Shown here: positions 47,848-58,144 of the stretch, in pieces
Position numbering within the stretch: position 1 is the first letter of the stretch
Layout of the letters: the number at the start of each line of letters is the position of its first letter
Source of the DNA: Pirellula staleyi DSM 6068
GTDB taxonomy: Bacteria > Planctomycetota > Planctomycetia > Pirellulales > Pirellulaceae
Length of the DNA stretch: 64,000 nucleotides
Assembly: GCF_000025185.1 (NCBI RefSeq)
Contig: NC_013720.1
Coordinates: forward strand, 4,836,001 to 4,900,000
Direction of reading: 5' to 3'
Notes under the pieces: generated by a model
The model's database searches: none
Told to the model about the DNA's origin: nothing
What the model saw: only the letters and a program-made list of their open reading frames with translations
Program-made: the position numbers and the translations under genes

Positions 47848-48133
47848 GACCCAATTACTAAGCGAAGGCCGCCGTTAGATGTACTCAGATGCCGAAAGAA
47901 AAACTGCGCAAAGCATTATTCGCAAAAAACTTAGCTGCGATTCCATTTTTCGTGATTTCGAGCCCCAATCGACACGAAATCGATCGATTTTCAGAAGAAT
48001 GGCCCACCACGCAACCATTCACCGCTAGATCTATCGTAAATCGAGGCAGACTGCTGCACTACTCGGCGATTTTGGAATGCAAACGTTCGGGAGCAGGCCC
48101 GGAACCGGACCTCAGCCTCCCTGCGCAAAGAAA
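47848..48133. promoter_or_regulatory. Promoter region of the sigma-factor operon
   Basis: About 290 nt between the start of the sigma gene and the terminator of the upstream DUF1501 unit. It should hold the sigma-operon promoter. I see no clear consensus pair and no gene. Confidence 0.35.
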
Positions 48134-48171
48134 ATCGCGGCCAAGATGACGTTTTGCATCTCGGCCGCGAT
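48131..48171 (-). terminator. Rho-independent terminator of DUF1501 copy B unit
   Basis: Arms at 48134-48148 and 48157-48171 pair over 15 bp with one mismatch around an 8-nt loop. Interrupted T sequence follows on the minus strand. It lies about 110 nt after the copy B stop and separates that unit from the sigma-factor operon. On the plus strand a T run also follows (48177-48181). Confidence 0.7.
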
Positions 48172-48283
48172 CGTTGGTTTTTAGCTCTGGGCGATGATCT
48201 ACCTTAGGTAGTCTGCCTCACTCAATCGGGCTGATCAGCTCGACTCAGCAGGGCATCACCGCCGTCCATCTCGAAACCGCTAC

Positions 48284-49552
48284 TTAAGCAAACAATTCTT
48301 TGATGACCTTGCCGCCATTGGCGATCTTCATCGGGCGGCCGCTCTTGCTCGTGAACGTCGTTTCCAGCGAGATCCCCAGCGCCTTGCAGACCGTTGCCAT
48401 CACATCTTGCGATGTGTAAGGCTCCGTCTCCACGCTTGTCCCATCTGCATTGGTCGAGCCCACGCCAAGGCCACCCTTCATACCGGCACCACCCATCACC
48501 ACGCTCCACGAACGAGCCCAGTGATCGCGGCCTGCACCGCCGTTAATACGAGGAGTGCGGCTGAACTCGCCCATCCAAATGATCGCTGTATCTTCCAGCA
48601 AACCACGCTGTTCGAGGTCTTCCACCAGGGCGCTCATCGCGCGGTCCAGAACGGGAAGCTTCTGGTCGGCCAGCGTCGTGAAGATGTTCGCGTGGTTGTC
48701 CCAACCGCCGAAGTCAACTTCCACAAACGGTACACCAGCTTCCACCAAACGGCGGGCCATCAAGCACCCGCGCCCAAAGCCGTCGTTCCCGTAACGCTCT
48801 TGGACTTCCTTCGGTTCCTTCATCACTTTGAACGCTTCCATCTGACTGCTCGTCATCAGGTTCAAAGTCTTCTTCAGGATCTTCTGGTGGTCTTCCGAAG
48901 CGCTACCACGATTCTGCTTGATGAAGTTGTTTTCGATCATGTCCAAAGCAGCCATACGCTGCATCAGACGATCTTCCTTCAAACCCATCTCGAGGTTGCG
49001 AACCTGGCCGTTGCTGTTCACCACAAACGGCGACCAGGCCATGCCGAGGAAGCCAGGACCAACGCTGCCACCACCCACCGATACGAACGGAGGAATCTCG
49101 AGGTCGGCCCGTTGATCGATCAGTTCGTGCGACAGAACAGCACCGTAGCTCGGGTGTTCGATGTTCGGGTTCGGCACGTAGCCGGTGTGCATGTAGTAGC
49201 GGCCACGCATGTGATCCGCTTCACGCGTGCTCATCGAACGCACGATCGAAAGCTTGTCCATCACCTTGGCGGTCATCGGCATGTGTTCGCTGATCTGCAC
49301 GTCACCAGCCGTGCTGATCGGGCGGAACTGGCCACCGGTCGAAGCGCCGGGCTTCAGATCCCAAATGTCCATCGTGCTCGGGCCGCCGCTCATCCACAGC
49401 AGAATCGCCGACTTCTTGTTCTTCTTCAGATCGGCAGCGTGAGCCATCAGGCTGTTGCCAAGCGTCAAGGCTGGAATCGTCATCGCGGACGCACCAGCCA
49501 TATGACTCAGAAAATGACGGCGATTCATCCCTTCGGGAAGCAACAGACTCAT
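48284..49552 (-). CDS. DUF1501 protein, copy B
   Basis: By eye the 422-residue product has the same amino-acid sequence as copy A at 43299, including the twin-arginine signal and all DUF1501 motifs. The start at 49552 is supported by a GGAG box and by the position of the identity. DNA identity begins at the stop codon and ends at the start codon: flanking sequences on both sides are unrelated to those of copy A, and about 18 substitutions inside are all silent. It follows a DUF1549/DUF1553 gene by about 135 nt and probably shares its transcript. Confidence 0.9.
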   Translation of the reverse strand: MSLLLPEGMNRRHFLSHMAGASAMTIPALTLGNSLMAHAADLKKNKKSAILLWMSGGPSTMDIWDLKPGASTGGQFRPISTAGDVQISEHMPMTAKVMDKLSIVRSMSTREADHMRGRYYMHTGYVPNPNIEHPSYGAVLSHELIDQRADLEIPPFVSVGGGSVGPGFLGMAWSPFVVNSNGQVRNLEMGLKEDRLMQRMAALDMIENNFIKQNRGSASEDHQKILKKTLNLMTSSQMEAFKVMKEPKEVQERYGNDGFGRGCLMARRLVEAGVPFVEVDFGGWDNHANIFTTLADQKLPVLDRAMSALVEDLEQRGLLEDTAIIWMGEFSRTPRINGGAGRDHWARSWSVVMGGAGMKGGLGVGSTNADGTSVETEPYTSQDVMATVCKALGISLETTFTSKSGRPMKIANGGKVIKELFA

Positions 49553-49688
49553 AAGAAGACTCCGGTAATTCTGGTGGCAGTCGCCGGTAAAGTGACAGCT
49601 GCCTTGGATACTTATTGACTTGAAACTTGTTAGACGTAGTTGACTTGTTTGTCGATGCCGAGCCCCTTTGCAGAGCTCTTCACACCGC

Positions 49689-51434
49689 TTAGTGCTGCAG
49701 GATGAACTCGTTGGTGTTGAGCACCACCCAGAACAGATCTTGAAGTGCAGCGGCTGTATCCCCCTGACGCCAGGTGAGGATTTGATTAGCTGCACGCAGT
49801 TCGGTGTCCGTTGGATTTCGAGCAAGAGCCGCTTGGAACAGATACTCGATCTTCGCACCCGGCTTAAGATTGCTGGTGGCGATGGTCGACAGGAAGCTTC
49901 CCTTATCGAGCTTCGTGGCGTCTTTGATCAGATCGCCATTGAACATCATCAAAGCTTGGGGAATTGTGCCGTTGAAGGTTGTCGATTCGTCACCTTCGTC
50001 GGTACCGAAAGCGATCGTGAACTGACGCATCCATTCGGCTTTGATCTTCTCTTGGTCTTCGTAGTTGCCACGGGTCTTGTGCGCCTGCGTTGCTACGAGA
50101 AGCGATTCATACAGCTGTTCTGCCTGCATCTGACGCAGGTAGAAGTGAGTGAACTTAGGAGTTTCGCCCATCAGCGGATCGTCGGATTTGTTCTTCGAGG
50201 TCACCACGCTGCTCAGCGAATAGGCTTCCGACAGCGTGATCCAGCGGATCAGTTCCTTGAGATCGAAGCTGTTTTGACGAACTTGCTGGCCGAGATAGTC
50301 GAGCAGCACGGGATGCGTCGGGGCATTGTGCGGGCCGAGATCGTCGATTGGCTTGGTGAAACCATAGCCCAGGAAGTGCCCCCACATGCGGTTGGCAATC
50401 GTCTTATCCATGAACTCCGACTTGATGATCAGCTTGGCCAACTCGGTGCGGCGATCGTTGTCTTCGAGATAGCCACTCTTGCTGATCTCGCTGCCATCGA
50501 CGAACACAGGGAAGGCACTCGAGAGAATGCCGTTGCGGAGTTCGTAGTAAAGGATCGCTTCATTAGGATCAGCGCCGGCACCTTCGCCCGCGAAATCTTG
50601 GTTCATCAGCTTGGCGCCAGCGATGTCGCGAGTGCCCGGGACGAATTCGCGAAGTGCACGCGTTTGACGGAAAAAGGCGTTGAATTCCCAGAATTTCTGC
50701 TGTTTCCATTCGTTGAACGGATGGTTGTGGCACTGGGTGCATTGAATCTGCAGCCCCAGGAAGTTCTTGGCCGTCATGGCAGTGGCTTGAGCAGCGTTTT
50801 CGTCGAGCTTCATCACCAAGTAGTTGGTGGCGCCGTTGAAACCTTCACCACCTGGAGCAGTCGAGCCAGTAGCCGAAACAAGCTCATACACCATGCGGTC
50901 GTAAGGCTTGTTGCGAGCAAACGAATCGCGGAGGAATTTCTGCATCCCCGCGCGGCTGATCAGTGTGTCGTCTTCGAGACCACCGTTGCGACCAATCAGA
51001 ATGTTGGTCCAAATCGTGGTCCAGTTGCGGGCGTAATCTTCGGTGTAGGACTCGTCGTAGAGCAGCTTCGAAACCAGCTTCAGTTTCTTGTCGGTTTCGC
51101 GGCTGGCGAGAAAATCGCGGAGTTCTTGGACCGAGGGAATCCGGCCGAGGATGTCGAGGTAGACACGTCGGCACCACTCGCCATCGGTGGCAGGTGGCGA
51201 AGGAGTGAGCTGGTTATCGGTCCAGACTTGCCGGATCTGTTCGTTGATGAACTTCACCTGAGGCATGCCGTAGTCAGGAACAACCGGCCCCGTGGCCGAT
51301 GGTTTGGCGGGCGTTGTCGAGGTGGTTGCCTCTTGCCCCAGCAAAACGCTGGTTGGGGCGGAGAGTAGCAAGGCACATCCCGCCACGAACGTGGCGATAG
51401 GTGTGCGAATCCAGTGGGCGAGAGAAGTTGTCAT
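49689..51434 (-). CDS. Secreted DUF1549/DUF1553 protein
   Basis: The start at 51434 has AGGA eight nt upstream and gives a 581-residue protein with a signal peptide ([26 protein letters not shown]). DUF1549 follows ([39 protein letters not shown]), ending with the CxxCH motif [29 protein letters not shown]1553 fills the second half ([70 protein letters not shown]). It is a diverged paralogue of the anti-sigma fusion but lacks the sigma-binding and transmembrane parts. It pairs with DUF1501 copy B. Function of the family is not established; haem binding is inferred from CxxCH. Confidence 0.87.
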   Translation of the reverse strand: MTTSLAHWIRTPIATFVAGCALLLSAPTSVLLGQEATTSTTPAKPSATGPVVPDYGMPQVKFINEQIRQVWTDNQLTPSPPATDGEWCRRVYLDILGRIPSVQELRDFLASRETDKKLKLVSKLLYDESYTEDYARNWTTIWTNILIGRNGGLEDDTLISRAGMQKFLRDSFARNKPYDRMVYELVSATGSTAPGGEGFNGATNYLVMKLDENAAQATAMTAKNFLGLQIQCTQCHNHPFNEWKQQKFWEFNAFFRQTRALREFVPGTRDIAGAKLMNQDFAGEGAGADPNEAILYYELRNGILSSAFPVFVDGSEISKSGYLEDNDRRTELAKLIIKSEFMDKTIANRMWGHFLGYGFTKPIDDLGPHNAPTHPVLLDYLGQQVRQNSFDLKELIRWITLSEAYSLSSVVTSKNKSDDPLMGETPKFTHFYLRQMQAEQLYESLLVATQAHKTRGNYEDQEKIKAEWMRQFTIAFGTDEGDESTTFNGTIPQALMMFNGDLIKDATKLDKGSFLSTIATSNLKPGAKIEYLFQAALARNPTDTELRAANQILTWRQGDTAAALQDLFWVVLNTNEFILQH

Positions 51435-52050
51435 CTTGGTCATCCTGATCAACTAGCTACCTGACAAGCGTGCTCGACAAGGGACTTACAACAAAGCACG
51501 CTGGCGGTCGTGATGGTGGCCGCACAGAGTGCTCGGTATTTGATGTGTTGGTTATCCGACCAGCCAGCGTTACTAGCAGTAAACTCAGAGTATTTTCGGC
51601 AGCAGGAAACGAACGAATGTCGCTCCCAGCCAACCGAAGTAGAGAAGTCCATCGCTATCTGTAACCTGAAACGTACGTTGCGCTCGGTTGTACTCGCGAA
51701 AGCCCGAATATTTGCCAGCTACTACCGAAAACCGGTACTGCATGGATGCCGCGTGCGACGCTTGCCGCAGGAAGTCCATGGAGAGCCTCGAGAACTTCGC
51801 GCGAGTCGTCCTCAATTGCATCGATAACCGAAAACTTATTTGACGACGTAGCTCAAGAGATTGCAAGCACTTGGAGCAAATTTCACCCTCCCAGGAGGTG
51901 CGTACTTCTGCTGCCGCCTGGAGGGGCAAACGTCGCGGCAAAAAAAGATTTTTTCTTCTTTTCCTGACTACCACCCACAACGCTACTTGTTGATCCCGAA
52001 GTCAGCGGGTGGCATTTGTTCGATTTTGATACAATTGTTGCGAAATTGAA
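51435..52050. other. Intergenic region upstream of the DUF1549 gene
   Basis: More than 600 nt without a supportable gene. It should include the promoter of the unit ending at 48284. Frames up to 131 codons exist on either strand but have no motif or ribosome-binding site. Confidence 0.35.
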
Positions 52051-52108
52051 CATCAAAATAAAACAGGCGAGGTCGCTCGAGCTTCTGTCTCGAGCGCACT
52101 CGCCTGTT
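52051..52108 (-). terminator. Long hairpin, probable terminator of the ABC transporter gene
   Basis: Arms at about 52062-52081 and 52088-52108 form a long GC-rich stem. On the minus strand the stem is followed by a run interrupted by single A residues. It is about 330 nt past the ABC transporter stop, a long 3' region; 52240-52315 in between holds another inverted repeat. Confidence 0.55.
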
Positions 52109-52438
52109 GGTTGAAAGTGCTCTTTGGGCAGGGTCTGCACTTTCTCGTCTTAGTCGTGGGCAACCATCGCTTTCGCTGCCAACGACCCAGTTTTGCTTGT
52201 TTTTGGCTAACTGGAGCCCAAAAATACGTTCCGCTTCTTTGTTTCCGCGATCCTCTGCGAGCCTCTCTTAATCCGGCCCCAGCACAAACTTCTCTGTTTT
52301 CGCGAGGATCGCGGTTAGCATCGCTGCGGCGAGCGAATGATCAGTCAGGTTCCAGCTAACTGCTCATGTTAGCAACTATATGCAAGCGGCGTGCCAAAAG
52401 TACGTGCAGCCGAGCGAAGCGGCACTCAACTTACTCGC
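52109..52438. other. 3' region of the ABC transporter gene with inverted repeat
   Basis: No gene is seen. Two complementary GC-rich segments near 52247-52261 and 52299-52313 (sharing GATCCTC / GAGGATC) could form a stem. The segment may be an extended 3' untranslated region or degraded sequence. Confidence 0.3.
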
Positions 52439-54418
52439 CTAAGCGACCCGAGCACGCGTGGAACCTGCCGCATGCGATTGCTGCAGACGCAAATAGAGGG
52501 GGCAAGATTTGAGTAGTTGATCGTGCGTCCCTTGGTCGATGATCGATCCCCCATCCATCACCACGATGCGGTCGGCTAGTGCCAATGTCGAGACGCGGTG
52601 GGTGATCATGATGGTCGTTCGACCTTTACGGAACTCTTCGAGCACACGGTGAATCAGCTGCTCGCTTTCGAGATCCACCTGACTTGTGGCCTCGTCGAGC
52701 AGCAGGAACTCAGGGTTCCGCAGAATCGCGCGGGCGAGCAAAATTCGCTGACGCTGCCCTCCGGAGAGATTGCTGCCGCGCTCCCCCACAACGGTTTGAT
52801 AGCCGTCGGTCAGTTTTTCGGTAATGAAGCGATGGGCAAAGGCCTGTTCGGCTGCGGCGATCACTTCGTCATCGGTCGCGCGGGGCGAACCGTAGCGAAT
52901 GTTCGCCAAAATCGTATCGTCGAAGAGGAGGGCGCTCTGAGCCACTACCCCGAGTCGCTTGCGAAGCGAGGGAAGATGCAACTCGCGCAGGTCGAGACCT
53001 GCCATCTTGATCGCTCCCTCCGTTGGATCGTAGAAGCGAGGGAGCAGGTTCAGCAGCGTGCTTTTGCCGCAGCCATTGGGGCCAACCAGCGCAACGGTTT
53101 CGCCAAACGCAATGCTGAGCGAGAGATCGCGCAGCACCTGCGTTTCGCCATCGTAGGAAAACGAAACATTCTCGAGCTTGAGAGCCGGCTTGGCAGGAAT
53201 CGCGCGAATCGCCTTCGGTTTCTGCACCACCGCAACAGGCCGATCGAGCACGTCGAAGATGCGGTCAGCCGACGCATAGCCGCGCTGTAAAAAGTTGATC
53301 ACTTCCGAGAGCTTACGAGCCGGATCGGTCACCCCAGCCAGCAGGGCATAAAACGCCATCAGCGAGCCGAGACTCAGGGGTTCATCCATGATCGGAATCC
53401 CTAGAATCGTGGTCTGCTGATTCATCACCAAGTAAGCGCCGGCGAGCATCGCCAGACTGATAATCACCACCGCCATCAGTTCGATCGTCGCACGCCCAAG
53501 GGCGTTATAGAGCGTGATTCGCATCGATCGGCGATAGGCCAGCTTGTTGTGAGCGTGTAAGCGGCGACGTTCGTAGGCCTCCATGCCAAAGGCACGAACC
53601 GCAAAGATGCCAATCACCGCTTCGCTGATCATGCCGAGCATCGTTTCACTGTCGTCGAGCGCGCGACGATTGGCTCGCTTAATCGAGCGAGAAAGTCGGC
53701 TGACCAGCAAAATCGCTAGAGGAGCCAGTAGCAGCGAAACCACCAGCAATCGCCAGCTGATCATCGCCGCACCCACCAGGCATGCCACAATCTTCAGGGG
53801 CTCGAGCAGCATCCGTCCCAGGAGCATGTTGAGCCCGTGAGCCAGACTCGCTAAGTCGGTGCTAAAACGAGACAAAAGTCCGCTACTGCGGTCTTCACTC
53901 AGATCGGCCACATCGGCTTTCAGGACCGATCGGAACAGGTTTCGGCGGACATCAAAAACGGCGAGCTGACTCAGTCGCTCCACCAGCATCATGTTGGCAA
54001 CGAGGAGCCCATCTTTGATCAGCGTGGCTACGAACAGAATGCCCACGAGCAGCACCAGCGCTTTGAACGAATGGTCGGGCAAGATCCGTTTCAGGGTCGG
54101 CACAATCGCTTGCAGCCAACCTTGCCATCCTTTGGCGTCGTCGAGTTCGTGCAACAGCCGCGCGCGATTGCTGGCATCCGTTTGAGGCAAGGCATCGATC
54201 TGCTGTTGCAGCTGGGCCTGCCGCTGCGATTCGGAGTGAATCAGCGAATCGAGATGAGCGTGAGGTGTATGCGGGCTAAAAGTGAGCTCGATAATCGGCT
54301 TCACCAGCCCGAGATTGAAGCCCCACAGTAGGGCCACGAGCAGCGACGTCACAGCAGCCAGCGCGAAGGTGCCTCGCCTGCGGAGTGCTAAACGGGCAAC
54401 TCGTAAGAAATTCTCCAT
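52439..54418 (-). CDS. ABC exporter (MsbA-like, fused membrane and ATPase domains)
   Basis: The 659-residue half-transporter has an N-terminal type 1 exporter membrane domain with about six helices (FALAAVTSLLVALLWGFNLG, FKALVLLVGILFVATLI, IVACLVGAAMISWRLLVVSLLLAP and others). A C-terminal ATPase follows: Walker A GPNGCGKST, Q-loop, signature LSGGQRQRILLARAIL, Walker B FLLLDEATSQVD and H-loop MITHRV. The domain order and length fit MsbA/lipid or drug exporters that act as homodimers in the cytoplasmic membrane. A loop with three His residues lies before the second helix (FSPHTPHAHLDS). Substrate unknown; a lipid or glycolipid is plausible. Confidence 0.9.
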   Translation of the reverse strand: MENFLRVARLALRRRGTFALAAVTSLLVALLWGFNLGLVKPIIELTFSPHTPHAHLDSLIHSESQRQAQLQQQIDALPQTDASNRARLLHELDDAKGWQGWLQAIVPTLKRILPDHSFKALVLLVGILFVATLIKDGLLVANMMLVERLSQLAVFDVRRNLFRSVLKADVADLSEDRSSGLLSRFSTDLASLAHGLNMLLGRMLLEPLKIVACLVGAAMISWRLLVVSLLLAPLAILLVSRLSRSIKRANRRALDDSETMLGMISEAVIGIFAVRAFGMEAYERRRLHAHNKLAYRRSMRITLYNALGRATIELMAVVIISLAMLAGAYLVMNQQTTILGIPIMDEPLSLGSLMAFYALLAGVTDPARKLSEVINFLQRGYASADRIFDVLDRPVAVVQKPKAIRAIPAKPALKLENVSFSYDGETQVLRDLSLSIAFGETVALVGPNGCGKSTLLNLLPRFYDPTEGAIKMAGLDLRELHLPSLRKRLGVVAQSALLFDDTILANIRYGSPRATDDEVIAAAEQAFAHRFITEKLTDGYQTVVGERGSNLSGGQRQRILLARAILRNPEFLLLDEATSQVDLESEQLIHRVLEEFRKGRTTIMITHRVSTLALADRIVVMDGGSIIDQGTHDQLLKSCPLYLRLQQSHAAGSTRARVA

Positions 54419-54561
54419 CGCTCTTTGCTACTAGCCTCGGGGGTTGAGATCAGATTCGCGAGACGGTTTCTAGCGAATCTGCCCCTTTTGGCCAAGACGA
54501 AACTGAAGTGCCAGCGGCGACTGCATTTGCCAGCTAGCTGGCGATCCGGAATAACAGTCGC

Positions 54562-55908
54562 TTAGTGTGACGAACTCTTCATCGGCTGCTTATAGGGATC
54601 ACCGAGTGGATCCAGCAGCGCTTCGGTAATCTTGCGGCGTCGAACCTTACGCACCTGCGCCCAGATGCCGTCGATCACCACCATATCGCCACCACGGAGC
54701 GGATCTTCGCGGCCAGAATTGAGCCAGTGATCAACCGTCGTTGTCGCCAGGGCAGTTCCCCCGAGTTCCGGACGCTTAAAAACTTCGCGCAGCTGGCCGA
54801 GCATCACGCCGCCACCAACGACCACTTGATGCCCCGAAGGACTAACGTGGCGCGGTAAACGGTCGAATTCATCCTCGATGTCTCCGACCAGTTCTTCAAA
54901 AATATCTTCCTGCGTGATCATGCCGACCACTTTGCCGTCGTCGCCACGCACCAAGGCCAAGTGCAAGTGCTCGGCGATCATGCGACGGAGCGCTTCGCTG
55001 AGGCTCATGTCTCTGGGGAGGCTGATGATCTGACGCACAATTTCGCGTAACACCGGGTTGCCGGGATGCGTTTTCGCAAGCAACACCATGTCCTTAAAAG
55101 TGACATAGCCGATGATCAGCTGCGGATCTCCCTTGGCAATCGTGACGGGAAATCGCGTGTGAAGATCCATGTGCGCGATGACGAGGTTTTCGCTCAGGGG
55201 CGCATCGGCCACCGCCATCACGATGTCGTCTTCCGGCATCATGATGTCTTCAACCTTCATCGTGCTCAGGCGACTCGCTTGCAGAATGATCCGCTCTTCC
55301 TGCATGCCAATCACTTGGCTGGCGCGGAGCAAATTCACCTGCGCACGCAGTTCGTGCAGGCCCGTGGTGTGGTCGTCGGAGTTCTTCGAAGGCAAGAGTT
55401 TCTCGACCACCGCCACGAAAAACTTGGTGCTGTATTCAAACACCAGCACGGCGGGATAGACCATGACATTGAACACCCACATAGCGGGGCTGAACGTCAC
55501 GCAAACCCACTCGCTGTTCTTGATGGCGAGCACCTTGGGAATGAGCTCCCCGACGATGATCGTGACAGCGGAGAGTGGAATCACCACGCAGATGAGCGAC
55601 AGGACGTGGGAAAAGGATTCCGAAACGCCCAAAAACTTTTGAAAGAGAGGGGAGAGTGACTCGTCGGCACTCGCGCCGCTGACAGCGGCAGCCACTGCGC
55701 CGACCAGGGTGATGCCGAGTTGCACCACCGCGAGGCTTCCCTCCATGCGCGACTTCATCCAGAGTGCAGCCGATGCGCCGCGACGTTTGTTTTCGGCCAG
55801 ATTTTTAAGTCGATCGATTCGTACTGATGCCAGAGCTAGCTCGTACGCGGCAAAGAGCGCGTTTAAGAGCAACATGGCAATAATCGTTACCGTTACCGGT
55901 AAACTCAT
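54562..55908 (-). CDS. CNNM/HlyC-CorC family membrane protein with CBS pair
   Basis: The 448-residue protein consists of an N-terminal CNNM (DUF21) transmembrane domain of three or four helices (TIIAMLLLNALFAAYELALAS, ITLVGAVAAAVSG, ISLICVVIPLSAVTIIVGELIPKVLAI-like segments). Two CBS domains (about 215-340) follow: VEDIMMPEDDIVMAVADAP, then EALRRMIAEHLHLALVRGDDGKVVGMITQEDIFEELVGDIEDE. The C-terminal CorC_HlyC domain has LNSGREDPLRGGDMVVIDGIWAQVRKVRRRKI. The family takes part in magnesium or sodium/cobalt transport and nucleotide sensing. The old label hemolysin is misleading. It lies 143 nt upstream of the ABC exporter gene on the same strand. Confidence 0.9.
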   Translation of the reverse strand: MSLPVTVTIIAMLLLNALFAAYELALASVRIDRLKNLAENKRRGASAALWMKSRMEGSLAVVQLGITLVGAVAAAVSGASADESLSPLFQKFLGVSESFSHVLSLICVVIPLSAVTIIVGELIPKVLAIKNSEWVCVTFSPAMWVFNVMVYPAVLVFEYSTKFFVAVVEKLLPSKNSDDHTTGLHELRAQVNLLRASQVIGMQEERIILQASRLSTMKVEDIMMPEDDIVMAVADAPLSENLVIAHMDLHTRFPVTIAKGDPQLIIGYVTFKDMVLLAKTHPGNPVLREIVRQIISLPRDMSLSEALRRMIAEHLHLALVRGDDGKVVGMITQEDIFEELVGDIEDEFDRLPRHVSPSGHQVVVGGGVMLGQLREVFKRPELGGTALATTTVDHWLNSGREDPLRGGDMVVIDGIWAQVRKVRRRKITEALLDPLGDPYKQPMKSSSH

Positions 55909-56239
55909 GGTTTCTCACTAACAGGATCGGGGCGAAAAAGCGGCCGCACTATCACGCGCTTCACCAAATCAAAAGCAATGGCTCGAAGGCACAATGTTTG
56001 CCCCGAGCGAAACTCTTATTTGGCTCTGAACTGATCGACACCAGCATTGCCGGGTAAGTTCAGGGCACGTGGGGTGCTCCGAAGTGCTTCCGGCAAGCTG
56101 GCTTAAGAATACTTTACTATCGCTGGCGCGACTAGGGCGACCAGCCTCGCCAAGCGACCTCCGGTAGCGGAAGCCACTCGGCCATTTCATGAGTAAAAAC
56201 GACGCACCGAGTCCCCAGGCAAGGGGAGTGTGGCGAAGA
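55909..56239. other. Intergenic region
   Basis: About 330 nt between two minus-strand genes. It must hold the promoter of the CNNM gene. Short frames are present but none shows a motif. Confidence 0.35.
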
Positions 56240-57247
56240 CTATTTCGTCTCGACCACCCAGATATTGCGATAGCGGACCGGGTTGCCGTGATTTTGCAGG
56301 TAGATCGGGCCAGGATCTTTGCCAGCAGCCACCGGAGCAGCGCGGGTGTTCATGTCGGCTGGAAGTTCCACATCGCTGTGAATCAGCTGGCCATTGTGTC
56401 GCACGGTTACGCGGGGCTTGGCGGTCAGTTTTCCTTCGGCGTCGTACTTGGCAGCGGTGAAATCGATGTCGTAGGTCTGCCAGGCGAGGGGAGGAAGGCA
56501 CATGTTCACGTCGGGCTTACGGATGGTGTAGATGCCGCCACACTCGTTATCGAGCCCTGCCAGGCCGAACGAATCGAGCATCTGCACTTCGTAACGACCT
56601 TGCAGATAGATGCCGCTGTTGCCGCGACCTTGGCCACGGGCTTCGGGCATGTAAGGGAGGCGAAACTCGATGTGGAGCTTAAAGCTGTCGAATTTCTGCT
56701 TGCTGGTGACACCTTGCATCAGCAGCCCTTCGCTCGTCACTTTGCCTCCTTCGAAGGCATCGGCATTTTTGCCATCAAACAGCACCACGGCTCCTTCAGG
56801 AGCGGCAGCGCCGAGCGTTGGGCTCTTGCGTTCCACCTTCTTGATCGTCCCAACCTTCACTTCTCCAGGGGCGTAGATCGTTGCTTCGCCGTCGCCAATC
56901 ACGGCTTTGGCCAAATCGTGTTCGACCACCACTTTGCCATCTTTCAGTTCGCCATCGGCTTCCACTTTTTCATTCTGATCCCAGCCTTCGCCTGGCAGTC
57001 CACCCTTGTAGCCAACGGCACGGAACTTTCCTTTTCCCATGGCGATCAGCTGCAAGCCAACCGTCACATCCCCTTCATCGGTCTTGAGGGTTCCCATGTA
57101 CTCGCCTTGAAACGCAAAGTCGGCGTCTGCTTTGGCGGGATCAGCAGCCGCGTCATCTTCAGCGCGCAGCGACGAGGTCGTAACAACGAGCCCCAGCACC
57201 AGTGCCAGCGCGAGGGACCAACGGGTAAACAAAGCAAATGAGCTCAT
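56240..57247 (-). CDS. Secreted DUF1080 protein (3-keto-disaccharide hydrolase-type)
   Basis: The start at 57247 yields a signal peptide (FTRWSLALALVLGLVVTTSSLRA) and a 335-residue protein. Residues 30-130 form a small beta domain (FAFQGEYMGTLKTDEGDVTVGLQLIAMG, GKVVVEHDLAKAVIGDGEA). The DUF1080 jelly-roll spans about 150-335: GAVVLFDGKNADAFEGG, FKLHIEFRLPYMPEARGQGRGNSGIYLQGRYEVQMLDSFG, IYLQNHGNPVRYRNIWV. This fold is shared with concanavalin-like glycan-binding and hydrolysing enzymes and is very common in planctomycetes. It is probably active on carbohydrates outside the membrane; the substrate cannot be read from the sequence. It diverges from the gene at 57597. Confidence 0.88.
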   Translation of the reverse strand: MSSFALFTRWSLALALVLGLVVTTSSLRAEDDAAADPAKADADFAFQGEYMGTLKTDEGDVTVGLQLIAMGKGKFRAVGYKGGLPGEGWDQNEKVEADGELKDGKVVVEHDLAKAVIGDGEATIYAPGEVKVGTIKKVERKSPTLGAAAPEGAVVLFDGKNADAFEGGKVTSEGLLMQGVTSKQKFDSFKLHIEFRLPYMPEARGQGRGNSGIYLQGRYEVQMLDSFGLAGLDNECGGIYTIRKPDVNMCLPPLAWQTYDIDFTAAKYDAEGKLTAKPRVTVRHNGQLIHSDVELPADMNTRAAPVAAGKDPGPIYLQNHGNPVRYRNIWVVETK

Positions 57248-57596
57248 GGAGAGATTGTCCTGAAACTTGGGGAGGGTAAATAGCGAGGTACACCGGCAGG
57301 CAATCAGCGCGGGCGCCGATGCGGGGAACTTCAGCAGGATTGTGAAGCCCGCGTGCGGCACTTGCAAGCTGCGAGGCGTTTCTCGGGGCGAATGTCGAAA
57401 AAATTCGCCAAAAACCCTCAAAATCCTCTTGGACGGCTCTCTTCCGGCAAGATCTAACGGGCGCTGGCGAAATACTCTTAGTTGCACAGAGCGAGCGGTG
57501 CCATGCGCAGCGATCAACCGCCACCAACCGGCAGGAGATACGACCACGAACAACCAAGCCTCCCACACCAGTCACCTCGAGAACACGAGCGCCGCA

Positions 57597-58052
57597 GTGA
57601 GCGACGACACGCGTGCTGGCACCCGTGTTGCGTCTGTTTCGACAGGCGAGGTTCCGCTCCTCCCAGCGCCTGGTGCGAGTGCAGTTGCTGCCGAGCCTAC
57701 GATGGCAGGCTGGGGCTATCTGGTGAATCAGCTGACCGCGCGCTTCGCCGCAAGTGGCGGCAAACTACCAGCCAAAGAGACGCTCGGCTTTGCAGCGCCG
57801 CTGCTCGTCGGTTTGCTGATCGACGTTGTCGATCTGCTCAGCTTCGGCCCGCAAGGTCTGGTGACAGGTCTGCTCGTTGGCGCGCCACTGGCTTGGTGGG
57901 GCGCTTCGATGTGGGGCGCTTCGCGCGGCGTCCGCCTCACCGCAGCGATCGCTGGCATGCTCTACTGCCTCGTCCCGGGTACCGAGCTTCTGCCGCTCGC
58001 TACGCTCCTGCAAGTGATCACCCGCTTTGCGCTCGCGCTACGTCAACCGTAG
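57597..58052 (+). CDS. Small membrane protein, unknown
   Basis: The start is uncertain: an open frame runs from 57267, but the first part is unlike protein sequence and overlaps the divergent gene's promoter region; the GTG at 57597 gives 151 residues. After a polar N-terminus, ending at a possible start in EPTMAGWGYL, the protein has GFAAPLLVGLLIDVVDLLSFGPQGLVTGLLVGAPLAWWGASMWG and a further hydrophobic stretch LTAAIAGMLYCLVPG, suggesting two or three membrane segments. No family is recognised. It lies 92 nt before the DUF5009-like gene on the same strand. Confidence 0.5.
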   Translation: MSDDTRAGTRVASVSTGEVPLLPAPGASAVAAEPTMAGWGYLVNQLTARFAASGGKLPAKETLGFAAPLLVGLLIDVVDLLSFGPQGLVTGLLVGAPLAWWGASMWGASRGVRLTAAIAGMLYCLVPGTELLPLATLLQVITRFALALRQP

Positions 58053-58144
58053 CCGAGCAGCGACGCGCGACATCTTGCATCCCACCATCGCGCCAGACTA
58101 GGTTCTCCTAGCGAGACACAACTCACTCTCGCAGGAACTTCGCG

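Noticed and set aside
47889-48149. Possible small gene of 86 codons before the DUF1501 copy B unit
   Set aside because: It runs through the terminator hairpin, has no ribosome-binding site and no motif.
43299-49552. DUF1501 duplication as an assembly artefact
   Set aside because: The copies differ at about 18 positions and have different flanks and different neighbour genes, so they are two real loci.
48407-49618. A 403-codon plus-strand frame opposite DUF1501 copy B, with a similar one opposite copy A
   Set aside because: Antisense shadows of the duplicated gene; their similarity follows from the duplicated DNA.
49668-51368. A 566-codon plus-strand frame opposite the DUF1549/DUF1553 gene
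   Set aside because: Same cause: an antisense shadow. The minus strand has family motifs, a signal peptide and a ribosome-binding site.
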